Positions 47,384 through 59,548 of a stretch of 64,000 nt of DNA are shown piece after piece; positions within the stretch are counted from its first letter, which is position 1, and every line of letters starts with the position of its first letter. The DNA is from Cryptomeria japonica. Taxonomy: Eukaryota > Streptophyta > Pinopsida > Cupressales > Cupressaceae. The DNA is taken from assembly GCF_030272615.1 (NCBI RefSeq), contig NC_081411.1:208472244-208536243 (forward strand). Reading direction: 5' to 3'. The notes below the pieces were generated by a model, which made no database searches, was not told where the DNA came from, and was given only the letters and a program-made list of their open reading frames with translations. The position numbers and the translations under genes are program-made.

Positions 47384-49224
47384 TGATGCTCTGCAAAAGG
47401 ATTAGAAAATCTATTTGATGGCAACACACACAAGAGCACAAGAAACAAACATTAGTGTTAGCAACAAAAGATTATCCTAAACAGGCATATCAAGAGAGAT
47501 ATTAAGCATGAAATAGAAAGCATACAAACATAGAATAGATAAACTATACTCTTCCAAATGCTAATCAAGATGCTCATAGTTGTTCCTCCCTTGTTCCTCT
47601 CCTCTCCAAGCTCCACATGAGTGTAGCTCTCAGTTTTTAGCACTAGCCATGGATGCCATATGGAGATTCAAGATGGTTGAATATGATAAACAAATGCTAT
47701 GCAGGTGTAGATAGTGATGCTATGAAAAAGCTCTATGTTAATACCAGTATAACAACAATACTCTAATGCTTTTTTTTGCTTGAGGAGAAGGGTTCTATTT
47801 ATAGAAGAAATGGGGAAATGAAGGGTTAAGATTGAGTAATCTTAACAAGGGTTAGGATTGAAAGATATTCAATCCATGTGAGACTTTCAACCCAATCCCA
47901 TGTTGACAAGTGTCACCATGAAGAGGCTTGAGAGGAGTGATAAGGAGCATTAAATGCTTGAGGGGACATGATGGTTACCCTAGTCAAAGAAATAAATGCT
48001 TTGAAGAGACACATGGGTTACATGAGGGTTAAGTTAGGGGTCAAAGTCCTTAACCATGGGTGCAAGTGGAATTAACCATTAATGGTCATGTAAGAGCCAT
48101 AAGTGGTTTGGAAGACTTTAGAGGTTAATTTGTTGAACACACAAAGCATTAATTGTTTTTCAAAGACTTTGGAGTCTTTGAGAAGTGACTCCAATTTGCT
48201 TAGGAATGTGACAATATTTAGGGGATGGATTAGGTTAATTAGGAAAGGTTTAGAAGAATTTAGAAAGGGTTTAGGCAAGCAAGTGGATTTTGTAGGAAAA
48301 TGCAAGTGGAAGGAATTTTGGTATTTTCAATTAAAATAAAATAATTTATTTCAATTAAATGGTGTAATTTGTATTTGGCTAAATATTCAAATAAATATTA
48401 ATTTATTTAAATGAGAAAAAGGAAGATAAAGCATTAAAATGCTTGAAGACTTTGAGGGAAACCATTAAAGGCTTGAAGACTTTAAGGAAAACCATTAAAG
48501 TCTTAAGAAGACTTTAAGGGAAGCCATTAAGTTTGAAGACTTTAAAGCCATCAAGTTTGAAGACTTTAAGGGAAACCATTAAAGGCTTAAGAAGACTATA
48601 GAAGGAAGCCATCAAGTTTGAAGACTTTAAAGCCATTAAGTTTTGAAGACTTTAAGGGAAACCATTAAAGGTTTGAGAAGACTCTAGAAGGAAGCTATTA
48701 AGTTTGAAGACTTTAAGGGAAACCATTAAAGGTTTCAAGTGGGTGAGGATAAATAGGATTTTAAATAAATAATTTATTTAAAATAGTTGTGCAACTTGCA
48801 TTTGTAGGAAAATGCAAGTGGGTGGAGGATAAAGGTGATTTAAATAAATAATTTATTTAAAATAGTTGTGCAACTTGCATTTGTAGGAAAATACAAGTGG
48901 GTGGAGGATAAAGGTGATTTAAATAAATGTTAATTTATTTAAATGTGAGAGGTGGGATTTTGGGGGATTTAAATAAATATTAATTTATTTAAATGTGAGA
49001 GAAAATTTAATTAAATAAATATGATTTATTTATTTAATTAATAGTTTGAATTTGGTTAAGTGAATTAAATCAAATAAATTGAATAATTTATTTAATTAAT
49101 AGGAGAAGAGGGTTAAGATGAATTAATTAAATATATTAATTTAATTAATTATTGATTGATGGTTAAATAATCAAATAAATACTAAGTACTCATTTAATTA
49201 AGTGGACAGATTTATGTGACTACA
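47384..49224 (-). mobile_element. Element G: solo LTR related to element A's LTR, minus strand
   Basis: An 1,841-bp insert with TG...CA ends and an exact target duplication gtatc (47379-47383 and 49225-49229) interrupts F's pol. Excising it restores the frame through GLWYPYSKDFN. It contains no internal region. On the minus strand it resembles element A's LTR: a TATAAATA box (47796-47803) before a GAACCC/GAGCCC word, AGGTCACTTCTCAAA-like and CTAAATTCTTCTA words, and AT-rich TTTAAATAAAT runs. It is the remnant of recombination between the LTRs of a diverged Tat-type element. Confidence 0.9.
48420..48740. repeat. Degenerate tandem repeats inside solo LTR G
   Basis: The words GAAGACTTTAAGGGAAACCATTAAAG and variants recur about nine times at 30-45 base intervals. 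A second duplication of about 70 bp follows (48770-48850 and 48840-48920, CAACTTGCATTTGTAGGAAA). Element A's LTR lacks both expansions, so they arose in this subfamily. Confidence 0.8.
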
Positions 49225-49717
49225 GTATCCATATAGCAAGGATTTCAACTTGAAAGTGTTCACAGATGCTGATTTGGCTGGTAATGTAGATGACCGAAAG
49301 AGCACAACCGGTGGTGCATTCTTCCTTGGTGGTAGACTAGTCTCCTGGATGAGTAAAAAGCAGAGTTGTATCTCTCAGTCTATAGCGGAAGCGGAGTATG
49401 TTGCAGCTTTCATGAACTGCAGTCAAACAATTTGGATGAAGCATGTATTGAATGGCTTCAAAGTTCCTGTATCTGAATCGGTAAGTATATTTTGTGACAA
49501 TACTAGTGCAATTAATATCTCCAAGAATCCGGTTTTACATTCTAGAACCAAGCACTTTGAACTTAAGTATCATTTCTTGAGGGAAAAGGTTCAGAACAAA
49601 GAGATTGCACTGGAGTAGGTGTCTAGTACGGAGCAGTTAGCAGACATATTCACCAAGCCTCTCCCAAAGACTACATTTACATACTTAAGAGGTGGATTAG
49701 GGGTACTGCCCCTTTAG
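49225..49717 (+). pseudogene. Element F RNase H and end of pol
   Basis: This resumes the pol frame after G. RNase H shows FTDADLAGNVDDRKSTTGG (the usual Trp is Leu), SIAEAEYVAAF and IFCDNTSAINISKNPV, then KHFELKYHFLREKV, TAG at 49616, and TEQLADIFTKPL with a final TAG at 49715. It removes RNA during reverse transcription. The 49250-49618 frame matches the upstream pol frame once G is excised. Confidence 0.9.
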
Positions 49718-49867
49718 GAGGTGAACTAAAAGCATATGCTCCACATCAGTCAGGTATTGCATAGTCAAATTTATTTTGGATTGATGTGTTGAAGGATGCT
49801 ACTCCACAGGGGGAGTAGCATAATGGAACAAGGAAGCTTATGCCTCCACTTTGGCATTGTTGTCAAA

Positions 49868-49981
49868 GGGGGAGAAGATGTGAAGCGGAGAAGATATCTG
49901 CATAAATTTGGGGAGAAGATGTGAAGCGGAGAAGATATCTGCAAAAATTTGGGGAGAAGATGTGAAGCGGAGAGATATCTT
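49868..49981 (+). repeat. Three tandem 42-bp units near the 3' end of F
   Basis: Units start GGGGAGAAGATGTGAAGCGG and have a 42-bp period; the last is shortened. The first abuts a purine tract (TGTCAAAGGGGGAGAAG), so the array duplicates a PPT-like block. Confidence 0.85.
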
Positions 49982-50001
49982 TGTATATTGCCATCAATGC
50001 C

Positions 50002-50013
50002 AAAGGGGGAGAT
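50002..50013 (+). promoter_or_regulatory. Element F polypurine tract
   Basis: AAAGGGGGAGAT lies directly before the 3' LTR. The preceding TTGCCATCAATGCC is shared with element H before its 3' LTR. Confidence 0.85.
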
Positions 50014-51514
50014 TGTTGGCATTGTGTGAACCAGTGTGAGGACATAATGACATTGTATGTTGTCATTGATGTCAATATGTTACAGAGGTGTGAACCGACA
50101 TATGTGAGAACCGATATAACACTGTGAACCGGCATTTGTGCCAAAGTGAAGCGGTGTGCTTGTTCAAGGTGAACCGGCATATGGTTATGGGAACCGACAC
50201 ATGGGAGCATTGTATGACTACCGATTGGTAGTCTCAACTTCAGGGTTTTCGGTTGAAGTGTTTCAAGCCTGTGTGGCTCAACCAATGACTTTGTGTGATG
50301 AGTTAGCATGATAACAAAGAACAAGATCGTGTTGCCATGTAAGCCCTATGTGTGTGAAGGATCGTGCATGAAGAAGATCTTGCCTATCTACCTCGGGAAT
50401 ATGAGAAGACTATAAAACGGTGATAACGTGTGATGGGTTATCAGTCACCATGGAAACGACAGAAAATGAACGATGGAGATTAATGCAGTATGCTCAACGG
50501 TCAGGATTGAACCATTTGAATTCTTTAACCTATTAGGTTTAGGGTTTAGAGTTTATGCTACCGACCTAACTGTTTTCTATAAGGTCGATGTTGTGACTCT
50601 TTCTAGGGTTGTTGGCAAAAGTTGTGTGTGAGTATCCAAGAGAAGGGATACGTGATTCTTGTCAGACCAAAAGGAGAGAAGTGATACCTGCAGAGTGTAA
50701 GTGCAGAAGGAAAAGAGGAGCTTAAGTGGATCTGCATTGGCATTGAGTGTTGTTACCAGATCATTGTAATACCTATTGATCTCTACCACCTCAATAGTTG
50801 GAAAATCCCTTAACAGGGTAGCCTTAACAGGCTTGTTGTAAATCCTTTAACAGGGTAACTCTAAGCTACTGAGTTCGAAGTCCTTTAGCTATTGAGTTTT
50901 TAAAATCCTCTAACATGGTAACCTTTAACAGGGTTTAACCCTTAATCGGGTATTGTAGCCATCCCTTAACTGGGTGATCTCTAACAGGATCGGTTCCTAG
51001 CAGAACCTATTGTAATGTCTCTAATCGGACAAGGCTTCTAATAGAGCAAACTTCCAAAGAGTTCAAAAACAGCTTGTGGGTATTCATGCCCACTGTGGTT
51101 TTTCCCAGTTGGGTTTCCACGTGAAAAATATGTGTGTCATGTGTGATGCTTTTATCTTGTGATGCTTTGCTATTGTTTTTCAAGCATTTGATGGTTCTAT
51201 GTTTTATGCCTATCAATAAAACATGTTGAACTAGTTGTTTTTATGATCTGATGATAGATCACCTGTTTATGCATAAGGGTGAAATGGTAGTGTAGTCTCA
51301 AGCTGAGTGAAAGGCTAAGTGAGTAACTGGTTAATGCTTGTCTCATACATTCTTAGCTTTACCGGTTGCACTCTGTTTCAAATCGGTATCTCTGTCTCCC
51401 AGTCTTTTAAAGTGTTTGCTGTCAAACCGGTTTAAGACTGTATTTTTACTTGTACTGATTCACCCCCCCCTCTCAGTACCAGTTTGGTACTATTTGCTCA
51501 TCATTGAGTTATCA
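50014..51514 (+). repeat. Element F 3' LTR (1501 bp)
   Basis: It matches 42233-43721 with scattered substitutions and small indels (for example a short insertion near 51150 and a shorter C-run near 51463). It is followed by the target copy ggtat at 51515-51519. Confidence 0.93.
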
Positions 51515-51519
51515 GGTAT

Positions 51520-51911
51520 TTTATCTTATTTTCTAGAGGATTACTTCACAATAGTGTTCTGGTTATGGGCTTTGAATTTGATGTTGTTGATGCTTATGTA
51601 TAGCTTGTGAGCACAGTGGAGTGGTGGCAGCATCTTGTAGCCTTTGATATCATTGGGATCGTATGCTTGTGTTCTTTGGGCTGGTCCATTTTCACCTTGG
51701 CTTGTTCATTTTCTTCCATAGGTGGCATGTTGGAGGATGGCAGGGATTGTTGTTGCATGTTGTTGCATATGTCTTGATGGAGCATGTGAGCATGTTTGGG
51801 ATCTTTCTGGTTTCATGGATGGCAGTGATGATGTGGTTTCATCGGGCGACTCTTAGGAGTGTAAGTCTTGTGATGAGATGACTCTTGTAAGGTCTTCGCC
51901 AAGTGGAAGAT
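51520..51911 (+). other. Element B internal region, right part
   Basis: About 390 bases of non-coding DNA between F and the right LTR of B, T/G-rich like 38933-42227. It ends in a modest purine stretch (AAGTGGAAGA, 51901-51910) that may serve as B's PPT. Confidence 0.65.
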
Positions 51912-52796
51912 TGTTGGGATTAAGGTGCCTCAACCTTGGTAGTCCCAAGAATATTATTTAATTATTTTTAATGGTCCTATGTGTTGATTTTCTTTATTTA
52001 ATGGAATATATTAAGTTTCCGAAGTGCAAATCTTAATTGCAGGGCCCGATGGCAAGTTGGGTGCAACAAGATTTGAGGTGAAAGGAAATTGTGACACTTG
52101 GCACAAGGAGGGAACTTTGGAGAAGTAACAAACCCCCCTCCAAGTGACATGTGACAATTGCATTCATTAGCACGTTTTTGGAAAGATTTTCAGCGGGACC
52201 AAATCTTTCACTCAGATAGGCTTTGAGTAAAATGGAAAACTTTCCAAATTAGCAAAAGGCTTGTTTATCTCATCTTAGATGATTTATGTTTATGAAATAA
52301 ATAATACTTGTATTAAATATTATTTATGAAAGAGTTATGCAAAAGGTAGTTTCTAATTACATTTGCAAATACATTGAACATGGACACTTTTGGGAGACTG
52401 TTGTTTTTGCATTGTAAGCTCTATAAATATAAGAATTGCTAGAGGAGTTGTGAGAGAGAGGAGTTCATTTTACAGGGGTTATGCTGTCGGATTTTATCCA
52501 AAATGGAGCAGGATTTAAATCTCCATGTAAAGGCCTAGAGCCTAAATACTATATTGTAACTATATTTTTGTTGTTGAATAATACAATGACTCTTTATTTT
52601 TTGGAGTGTGGGGTATTTTACCCAAAAGGGTTTTCCCCACAGTAAATATGTATTCTATTCTTCTATCTTTTTCTTCTATTTTATGATTTTGTGTTGTTGA
52701 ATCTAAATGTATGCATGTCGTTGAAACAACTATTTGATCTGGCAAGATCTAAAATTGCAATCACTTTCCTCTAAGAGTCAATGTGGGAAATAAATT
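51912..52796 (+). repeat. Element B right (3') LTR, first part
   Basis: It starts TGTTGGGATTAAGG and matches the left LTR from 37913. It is interrupted at 52796 by element H, whose left target copy is aaatt (52792-52796). Confidence 0.93.
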
Positions 52797-54030
52797 TGTT
52801 GGCATTTGACTGAACCGGTAAAGACTGTTGGTGATTTGCAACTGGTAAATGATTAATTGGTGAATGTGAGGAAGAGATTGAGATTCATGTTTGATGACTA
52901 ATTTTTGTGTTGTTATTGATGGCAACAATGTTTTGGTGGTCATTTAAGATTGGAATCCAGTCGATAAGGTATAACCGGTACAGATGATAGTTTACCAATG
53001 AACCGGTAACTAGGATCTCAACCAATAAATTAAGATAGAGTTGCATTCTGACAAGCGGTACTGGCGATTCATGAAAATTTGGATCATGGGGTTTTACAAC
53101 AGTGTGTGCTGGAGACAAGCATTTGGAGCTATGTTCATAACCACATTGGTAGATTCAACTGGACAAGCAAGATTTGATGTACACAGCAAACATTTTGATG
53201 AACACTTAACCAATAGTGATATAGTCACTTTAATCGGTAAAACAACACAGGTTTTAATTTGTTATATCGGTGGTCAACATAAGTAATGCATATATAGCAC
53301 GAATGTCTAGATTCATTGAACCTAGGAAATTGTTCCAAGGTTGTAGCCGACTAAATGCAAATGTTTATAAAAAGTGTGATGAGGTATCAAGTTGGAATGT
53401 ATATAAATGAGTATATGTGTGAGATCAAAGGCGAGTAAGGCGAAGTTGATTATGCAGTGTTTTGTGAAGCTCTGTATTGATGTGTTATTGATGTTTTGAG
53501 GATCTGAAGTGGATCTTATCAGACATAGAGGTGTTATATGAATATCATTTGAAATGTTATTTCCCTAACAGTTTGCAACAGTAAAATCCCTTAACCGGGT
53601 AGGTCCTAATTGGCCTTAATCTATAAATCCCCTAACAGGGTAGCTCTATATCAATGTCTCAAATCCTCTTGCAAGGTTGATCCTAACAGGTCACTTCTCC
53701 AAATAGGGCTTATCATTTAAATCCCTTAACCGAGTGACTCCTAATTGGATCGGCTCCTAACAGGGCATAGTTGTAAGACCTTAACCGATCAAGATTTCTA
53801 TTCTGCAGATAGTGAATCTTGTGGGTATTAACGCCCACCGTGGTTTTTCTCTTTTGGGTTTCCATGTATAATCTCTTGTTCTATGTGGAATTTATTTTAT
53901 TGGGCATTATCTTATGTGGTAATATTCCTCTTATGCTTGATAAGTTTTAAAGTGTTTAAGTTGGTGATCAGACTCATATTTTTTTCTTGCACTGATTCAC
54001 CCCCCCTCTCAGTGCCTTATAAGTTTATCA
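52797..54030 (+). repeat. Element H 5' LTR (1234 bp)
   Basis: A TATA box (TATAAAAA) is at 53366-53373. The R-U5 part (53585-53870) carries repeated CCTTAACCGGGTA-type words and the phrase CCCACCGTGGTTTTT, as in element F's LTR; the U3 part is unlike F's. It ends with a C-run, CTCTCAGTGCC, then GTTTATCA. The ORF that begins inside this LTR at 53883 is LTR read-through, not a gene start. Confidence 0.93.
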
Positions 54031-54032
54031 AT

Positions 54033-54045
54033 TGGTATCAGAGCC
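54033..54045 (+). promoter_or_regulatory. Element H primer-binding site (initiator Met-tRNA)
   Basis: TGGTATCAGAGCC lies two bases after the LTR, a perfect match to the plant initiator Met-tRNA complement. Confidence 0.9.
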
Positions 54046-54092
54046 ACAGTTCCTTGAGGCTTAACCACTTGGGAAGGATCCCTAAGGAAGAC

Positions 54093-55385
54093 ATGGGAGA
54101 TATGAGTTATAAAGAGATGTCTCATAAACTTGTTGAAACTAAGGAAGCCCTAGAAACTTTGAGAGGCAAGTATAAAGCTTCACTTGCTAAAAGGAAAGAG
54201 CTTACTGAACAACTATTGGAAGTCTCTGAAAGCAGCTCTTTTGATGAAGCAAACATAGATGCATTGGTTGAAGAAGTGGAGAAACTTAATGGTGAGAAAA
54301 CTAACTTGAGGAGAGAGCTTGAAGCCCTATCTATCCGGATGAGTCAATAACTTGAAGCAAGGAGGGCAGCAGAAGACAAAATCAAAGAGAAAGAACATGA
54401 GATCTTCAAGATAAATCAGGAAAATGACACTCTATATGCACACTCGCATGAGGAAAAAGAAGAAAAAGAAGAGATAAAGGCAGAACTGGATATGGAAATG
54501 TCTCTCAGAGAGACTCTCATGAAAAGGAATGAAGATCTTACAAAAGAACTTATTGATGCTAATGAGAAGCTTGCAAAGTTTAACAAAAGTTCTACCATGC
54601 TTGATGAACAGATCCAATCTCAAAGGATGAACGATGATACAACTGGATTGGGTTTTGAGAAAGGTGAGCCTTTCGGTACAAAGAACAACATGTATGAAGG
54701 TAAATCTGTGTCTAAGATTCAGAAACTCGCTGGTAAGAAATCCTATAAGCCTGTTTGTTTCAATTGTCATAAGCCAGGACCTACTGCTAATGTTTGTAGA
54801 AACAGATCTGATGTTACTAACGGTTATAGACCCATTACTAATCAAGGATATAAGCCTAGAACCTTTAATGGTTATTGTTTCACTTGCAACATGCATGGAC
54901 ATAGAGTTGTTGAGTGAAGGTATGGGGAAAATAATCCTACTCCTCACATAAGTCAGAGGTCTAGTGATGGTTGGCAAAGAACCTTTGATGACTAGACAAG
55001 TCCTAACTGGCTGAGACCCTATGCCAACCAGTCTAGTACCTATGAGATGGAAAAGAGGATGAATGCGATTTGCACAATCTGTCATAACTATGGTCATGTA
55101 GCTATGAACTACAAAAGAAGGACTAGTAGAGGCAATGCTGGACCTTGGAAAGCATCTAGTATGGTTTTTTATCATTCTCATAAACCGGGACATATTGCAA
55201 AGTTTTGTAGATCAAAGGTGAATCAATCTGTTGATCGGAAAGGGAAGATGAAAGTTGATGTGGAGGAGACCAAAGCTAAAATGAACAAAATCTAGAAAAA
55301 GAAGGATGACGAGATAACTGAAGTCAAACCATCTGAAGATCCTATTTCTTCACCTAGTGTGGAGAACTCTTCATTGACAAACTAA
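54093..55385 (+). pseudogene. Element H ORF1: coiled-coil protein with four CCHC-like knuckles
   Basis: One frame of about 430 codons starts at the ATG at 54093 (MGDMSYKEMSHKLVETKEAL). Stops at 54348 (TAA), 54915 (TGA), 54993 (TAG) and 55293 (TAG) break it. The first 170 residues are Lys/Glu/Leu-rich and predicted coiled coil. Four knuckles follow: CFNCHKPGPTANVC (His now Pro), CFTCNMHGHRVVE-stop, CTICHNYGHVAMNY (last Cys now Tyr) and FYHSHKPGHIAKFC (first two Cys lost). The layout resembles the C-terminal half of copia gag, with no N-terminal gag core. It may bind element RNA for packaging. The final product is unproven. Confidence 0.75.
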
Positions 55386-55851
55386 GTTGTTTAAAAGATT
55401 AGGGGGAACTTAATGTTAGATTCATTTCAAAACCCCCTAAAGGACCATGAGGTATGTTAAATATGTAGACTTTGAAGTATTATGATGTTAAGAAGTGATT
55501 TGTGATCAAACTGGTAGGTTTGATGTGTTATGTGAACCGATAATGTGTTAATAAGACATTTTAGGGTTTTATCCGTAATGCAATTTAATGCAGTAGATAA
55601 TGGGCAAATAAAAGGAACTTTTTGAATGTATTTGTCACATTCCATACTTGAGAGCACACAAAGAGCGAGCAAAGAAGAGCTTGTGTTTGCAACATTTAAC
55701 TTGTTTAACAGAGATTGAAGTATGCTGGTGTGATCTGCGATCAGGAATTGGTGAAGAAGATTTGTTGGTGTCTGAAACCCTAGCGCAGAAGTGGGAAAAG
55801 GTATTTATCAGGGAATCTTGTTATTTTTTTCTGAAGTTTGATTTGTTGAAA
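55386..55851 (+). other. Spacer between element H ORF1 and ORF2
   Basis: Mostly non-coding. The frame of ORF2 is open from 55648, upstream of the ATG at 55852, but the upstream part has no convincing protein content. No promoter or splice signal is evident by eye. Confidence 0.5.
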
Positions 55852-57110
55852 ATGGATACACCACATCTAGTTGATGTTACCGATAGGCCACGACCTGAAT
55901 TTAAGAGGCACACATTTAAATCTGAAGAAATTGATCCCGTCGGAGCCCTATCTAGAGTTTCGTACAATGTATTACACGTCGAAGATGTTAGATCATTTTA
56001 CCATTGCAAATTGGAAGATTTGGGTATGATTGCTATTTTTTATCAATATAGAGCATTATGTGATGAGAATGGTATTTTGAAGGAACAATACAAGATATTT
56101 ACCGATAAAGGGTTCCATCATGCACTTAATTTCATTGATGATTTTGTAGATGAACATGTTAGATAGTGCTTAGCAGGATACATGATCTATTTATGTGGCT
56201 CGACCGACCACATAAAATTTCTAAGGAAGCTATTCACATAGTCACCAGACTTTGTGCCACCGGTGAGGTCCCCTTACTCAGATCTATTCCAAAGAATGAT
56301 GTAGAAAAATTAACATGATCCAAATGGGATGTTAGAGAAATGATAGTGAACAATATCAATGATCCGACAATGAAATATGCTTCAATGGTGATTGGTTACC
56401 AGATATACTATTTAAGCAGGATGAACAGTGTATCGACAATTGCTATTCATAGTGCTTACCAGATGATCAAAGAAGATGTTGATTATGATCTATCTAAAGC
56501 ATTGAGGAGTCAATTGATGTTGAACTTGGAGGCCATTAAGAAGGACAAAAGGTTGAGGTTCAAATTTGGTCAACTCATTCTTGGGCTATTCTTTTATTTT
56601 CAAAATTCATTTCCTGGTATTGGTGATATTCAGTGGATTGGAGGCACACCTTCTTTGATGCAAATGAAGAATAGAATTAGGATGGTTGGTAACAATTTTG
56701 ATAAGATTGCATGGGGATACCTTAAGGATTTTCAAAAGAAAATGCATGCAAGAAAAAGGATACTGACAGAGGTAGTTAACCGGTATGAAAATATGATTTG
56801 CTTTATGGTGGACACAGACACTTGCATGATGGAAGCTGTAGACCCTCGGACTACTTGGGTTATGCCCATGGGGTATGAAGTTGATAAAGAACAACTAATT
56901 GCATATGTTGACCATTTACTTAGACAACCGGTTGATACCACAACAGAGAGGTTTGGTACTTACAAGGATAAATCCCTTCAAGTAAATTCTGAACTCCAAA
57001 AACCGGTAATAGCTAAGAAAGTTAGGAAGGAAGTTGAAGCCTTTGTTGAGCAAGCAAGATTCACAAAGGAAAATATTGCTAAAGCTAGAGGAAAGCATGT
57101 TGCTCAATAG
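55852..57110 (+). pseudogene. Element H ORF2, conserved-looking N-terminal part, function unknown
   Basis: It starts MDTPHLVDVTDRPRPEFKRH. A frameshift near 56170 and TGA near 56317 interrupt it; the frame then continues from HDLFMWLDRPHKISKEAI through LCATGEVPLLRSIPKNDVEKL to the 256-codon segment from 56340 (YASMVIGYQIYYLSRMNSV, KFGQLILGLFFYFQNSFPG, TTWVMPMGYEVDKEQLIAYV). The composition is balanced and typical of a folded protein, unlike the LTR-derived ORFs. I recognise no domain. It somewhat recalls plant transposon-associated proteins of unknown role, but that is a weak impression. Confidence 0.65.
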
Positions 57111-59241
57111 GATGGAACATCAAGTGCTCCCACTGGCACCTCCACTAGTATGCAAATAAGAGCTAGAAAATAGAAAGTTGCAGAAAAAGAAAAAATAGTT
57201 GTTGTTAAGAAAGGGAAACCAACAAAAAAACCATCAAAGATTCAATTCTAGAGAAGAGGAAAGATTGGTGATCCTCCAAAATTCACCGGTTAAAACTGGT
57301 AAAAGAAAGAAGCAACAAGCACATAAACCAACACCGGTAGATACAGATGATGAACACTAAATCTGAGAAAGAGAAGAAAGCCCTAAGGGCCAACGGTAAG
57401 AAATATAAGGTTGTTGGAGCCTCCAATGTCAAATCTGTGAAGAAACCGGTAAATAAACCTACTTTTCTTGATAAACTGTTAAGAAGTATTAAGGATTATG
57501 GTGTTCTTAAGGGATTGAATAAATTGTTTGATAATCTTGGTGAGAATGAACAAAGGAAAATAGAATATGTGGTTGTTTACATGATGAATAAATATAGTAA
57601 AGCCCTTATTTAATTGCAAGGGCAAATTCCAAATTCTTTATACAATAAAATTGATGCAAGGTGGCAAGCTGCAATGAAGCTAGACAGAGAATTTGTTGAG
57701 TACACACTCAAAATCTTCAATCAGAAGCCACAAAGGAAGAATTAGATGATATTTTGTTGAAAGCAAGATCTTCCTTTAGATATAAGAAAAGACACTGACA
57801 AGGATGTTAATCGATGAGACCCAATCAGTCCAGAAAGAGACTGAAATTTTGTTAAAGAAATCTTTGGGTCTAATTCCTACTGAAGAGGAATATGATGAGG
57901 ATGACGAAACTGAAAAGCTTAAGGGTGAAGATTTTCCAGAAGGTGTTAAACCTGCTAATTTTGAGCCCAATGACATTGTGATGGGAGATCAACCGTTAGA
58001 TGATCAACAGGTGAACACACCAACTGAACTGGTGACTATACCTGATGATGATAACGGTGATGATGTTGATAATATTGTTGATAATCTAGATGTGTTGATG
58101 TAGATGTTCAGATTTCTAAACAACATGAGCAGAATTAGGAACAAGAAGGAAAGAAAGATGAAGAAGAAAAGAAAGATGAGGAGCCACCGGTAGATAATCA
58201 GACTGTAGATACTCAACCACCACCGATAATAGATAATAATGAAGAAAAGAAAGAAGAGAAGACTGAAGAAACTGAAAAGGAAAAGGAAGAAGAGAAAAAT
58301 GAAAACAAAGAGGGAACAAAGGAGAATAAGACAGAAAAGATTGAACCTATAGTGACACCTTTGTCACTTGATTCTAAAAAAAAGGTTGTTGATGAAGAAG
58401 ATGATGATGCATTAAGCATCCAAGGACCCTGGACATGGATAAACTGAGTTCTACTGAGTTGATGGAGATTGCAACTGCCATGCAATCCTGAGCTAAAAAT
58501 AATTGGATGAAAGGACAATAGAAGGAGGCAGAGACCATAAGGAATGCAATAAATTTTTTGTCTAGTCTCCTACAAAAGACTGATACAGGAAATTGTGCCA
58601 CTCCTATTGATAAACTTGGACAACTTGTTACTAATGTCGGTGAGTAGATGAAGTCATTAGAGGATGCAACTTATGTCAATGTGGAGAGAAAATACAAGAA
58701 GAAGAGAACAAAGCACTTAATGTCTGAAATTGATAAAGGTAAAGTGGCTCTTACAGTTAATAAGGATTATTTGATGGAAGCACTGGAAACCAGAGGTAAA
58801 ATCCTCTCTACTATTTCAACATTTTCTTTATTTTGTGCTGATTTGAAGAAGAAAATGGAAGAATCTGAGCATGAACTTGAGGTTCTAAGTGAGTCATTTA
58901 AGCCCCTCAATGGCTCTGCTATTGATTTTGGTAGATCGATTGTATAACTTCGGCACAAGATGAAAGTATATGAGTAGTAACAGGTGAAGAGAGTCAAATC
59001 TCTGCAGGAACTTCAAACACAACTTATACCGAAGATCGAAGTCTTGCAGAGAGCATACAAGGAAGCCGAAGCCATTCTTGCTACACCTGAAATGAGTATT
59101 GTTGATGCAATGGAGGAGCTAACTGGACAAATCAAGACTCATGTGGAGATCACATGCATAATTTTAGAGACATGGCACAATGACTTTAAATATTTGAAGT
59201 CACATTTTTGTGATGTTTTTTCAAGAATTCATGTGTAAAGA
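57111..59241 (+). pseudogene. Element H ORF2, charged and coiled-coil C-terminal part
   Basis: The frame shifts at least three times between 57110 and 58650, so this is a decayed continuation of ORF2 or a separate ORF3. Segments: Lys-rich (57130-57460), KLLRSIKDYGVLKGLNKLFDN (57470-57540), an acidic segment (EEEYDEDDETEKLKGED, 57880-58100), a long Glu/Lys-rich run (58130-58370), and two coiled-coil pieces in one frame (58648-58947 and 58984-59238; ELEVLSESFKPLNGSA, SLQELQTQLIPKIEVLQRAY). The product ends at TAA 59236-59238. No catalytic motif is visible. Confidence 0.55.
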
Positions 59242-59548
59242 CTTTATGACTCTTATATCTATAGATATGCTCTGATGCAAATTTTGATATCACATGTATT
59301 TATTTTTCTTGTATATACTTCTTTATTTGGCATTGTTTTCAAAGGGGGAGTAAGAGTTGGAGAGTTAGTCAAAAGAGTTGGAGAGTCAGTCAGTCAAAAT
59401 CTTGTATGTAATAATATGAGTATTGTACTTGTTTGTTATTGCATGCAATTGCTAAGGGGGAGTATATGTCATAAAGTCAATTTTTGTTTTGCATACTTAG
59501 TTGACAAAAAAATTCCTAAGTGTTGCCATCAATGCCAAAGGGAGAGAA
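59242..59548 (+). promoter_or_regulatory. Element H 3' spacer and polypurine tract
   Basis: A T-rich spacer holds two internal purine blocks (AAAGGGGGAGTAAGAG at 59341 and AAGGGGGAGTATATG near 59455). Then TTGCCATCAATGCCAAAGGG and AGAGAA run up to the 3' LTR at 59549. The block before the LTR is shared with element F (49988-50012). Confidence 0.8.

Larger units (their letters stand above)
42233..51514 (+). mobile_element. Element F: Ty1/copia retrotransposon inside B
   Basis: LTRs at 42233-43721 and 50014-51514 start TGTTGGCATTGTG and end GAGTTATCA, flanked by the exact target duplication ggtat (42228-42232 and 51515-51519). Internal order: PBS, gag, protease, integrase, RT, RNase H, spacer, PPT. 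Removing solo LTR G (47384-49224) leaves about 7.4 kb. The copy carries several nonsense codons and one frameshift. The LTR length and the gag and pre-LTR features suggest a SIRE-like lineage, but this is only an impression. Confidence 0.94.

Noticed and set aside
47405-47643. Small minus-strand ORFs at the start of solo LTR G
   Set aside because: LTR sequence; no recognisable product.
53883-54092. Upstream extension of element H ORF1 into the LTR
   Set aside because: This part is U5 sequence and PBS; the transcript may include it, but the ATG at 54093 after the PBS is the reasonable start.
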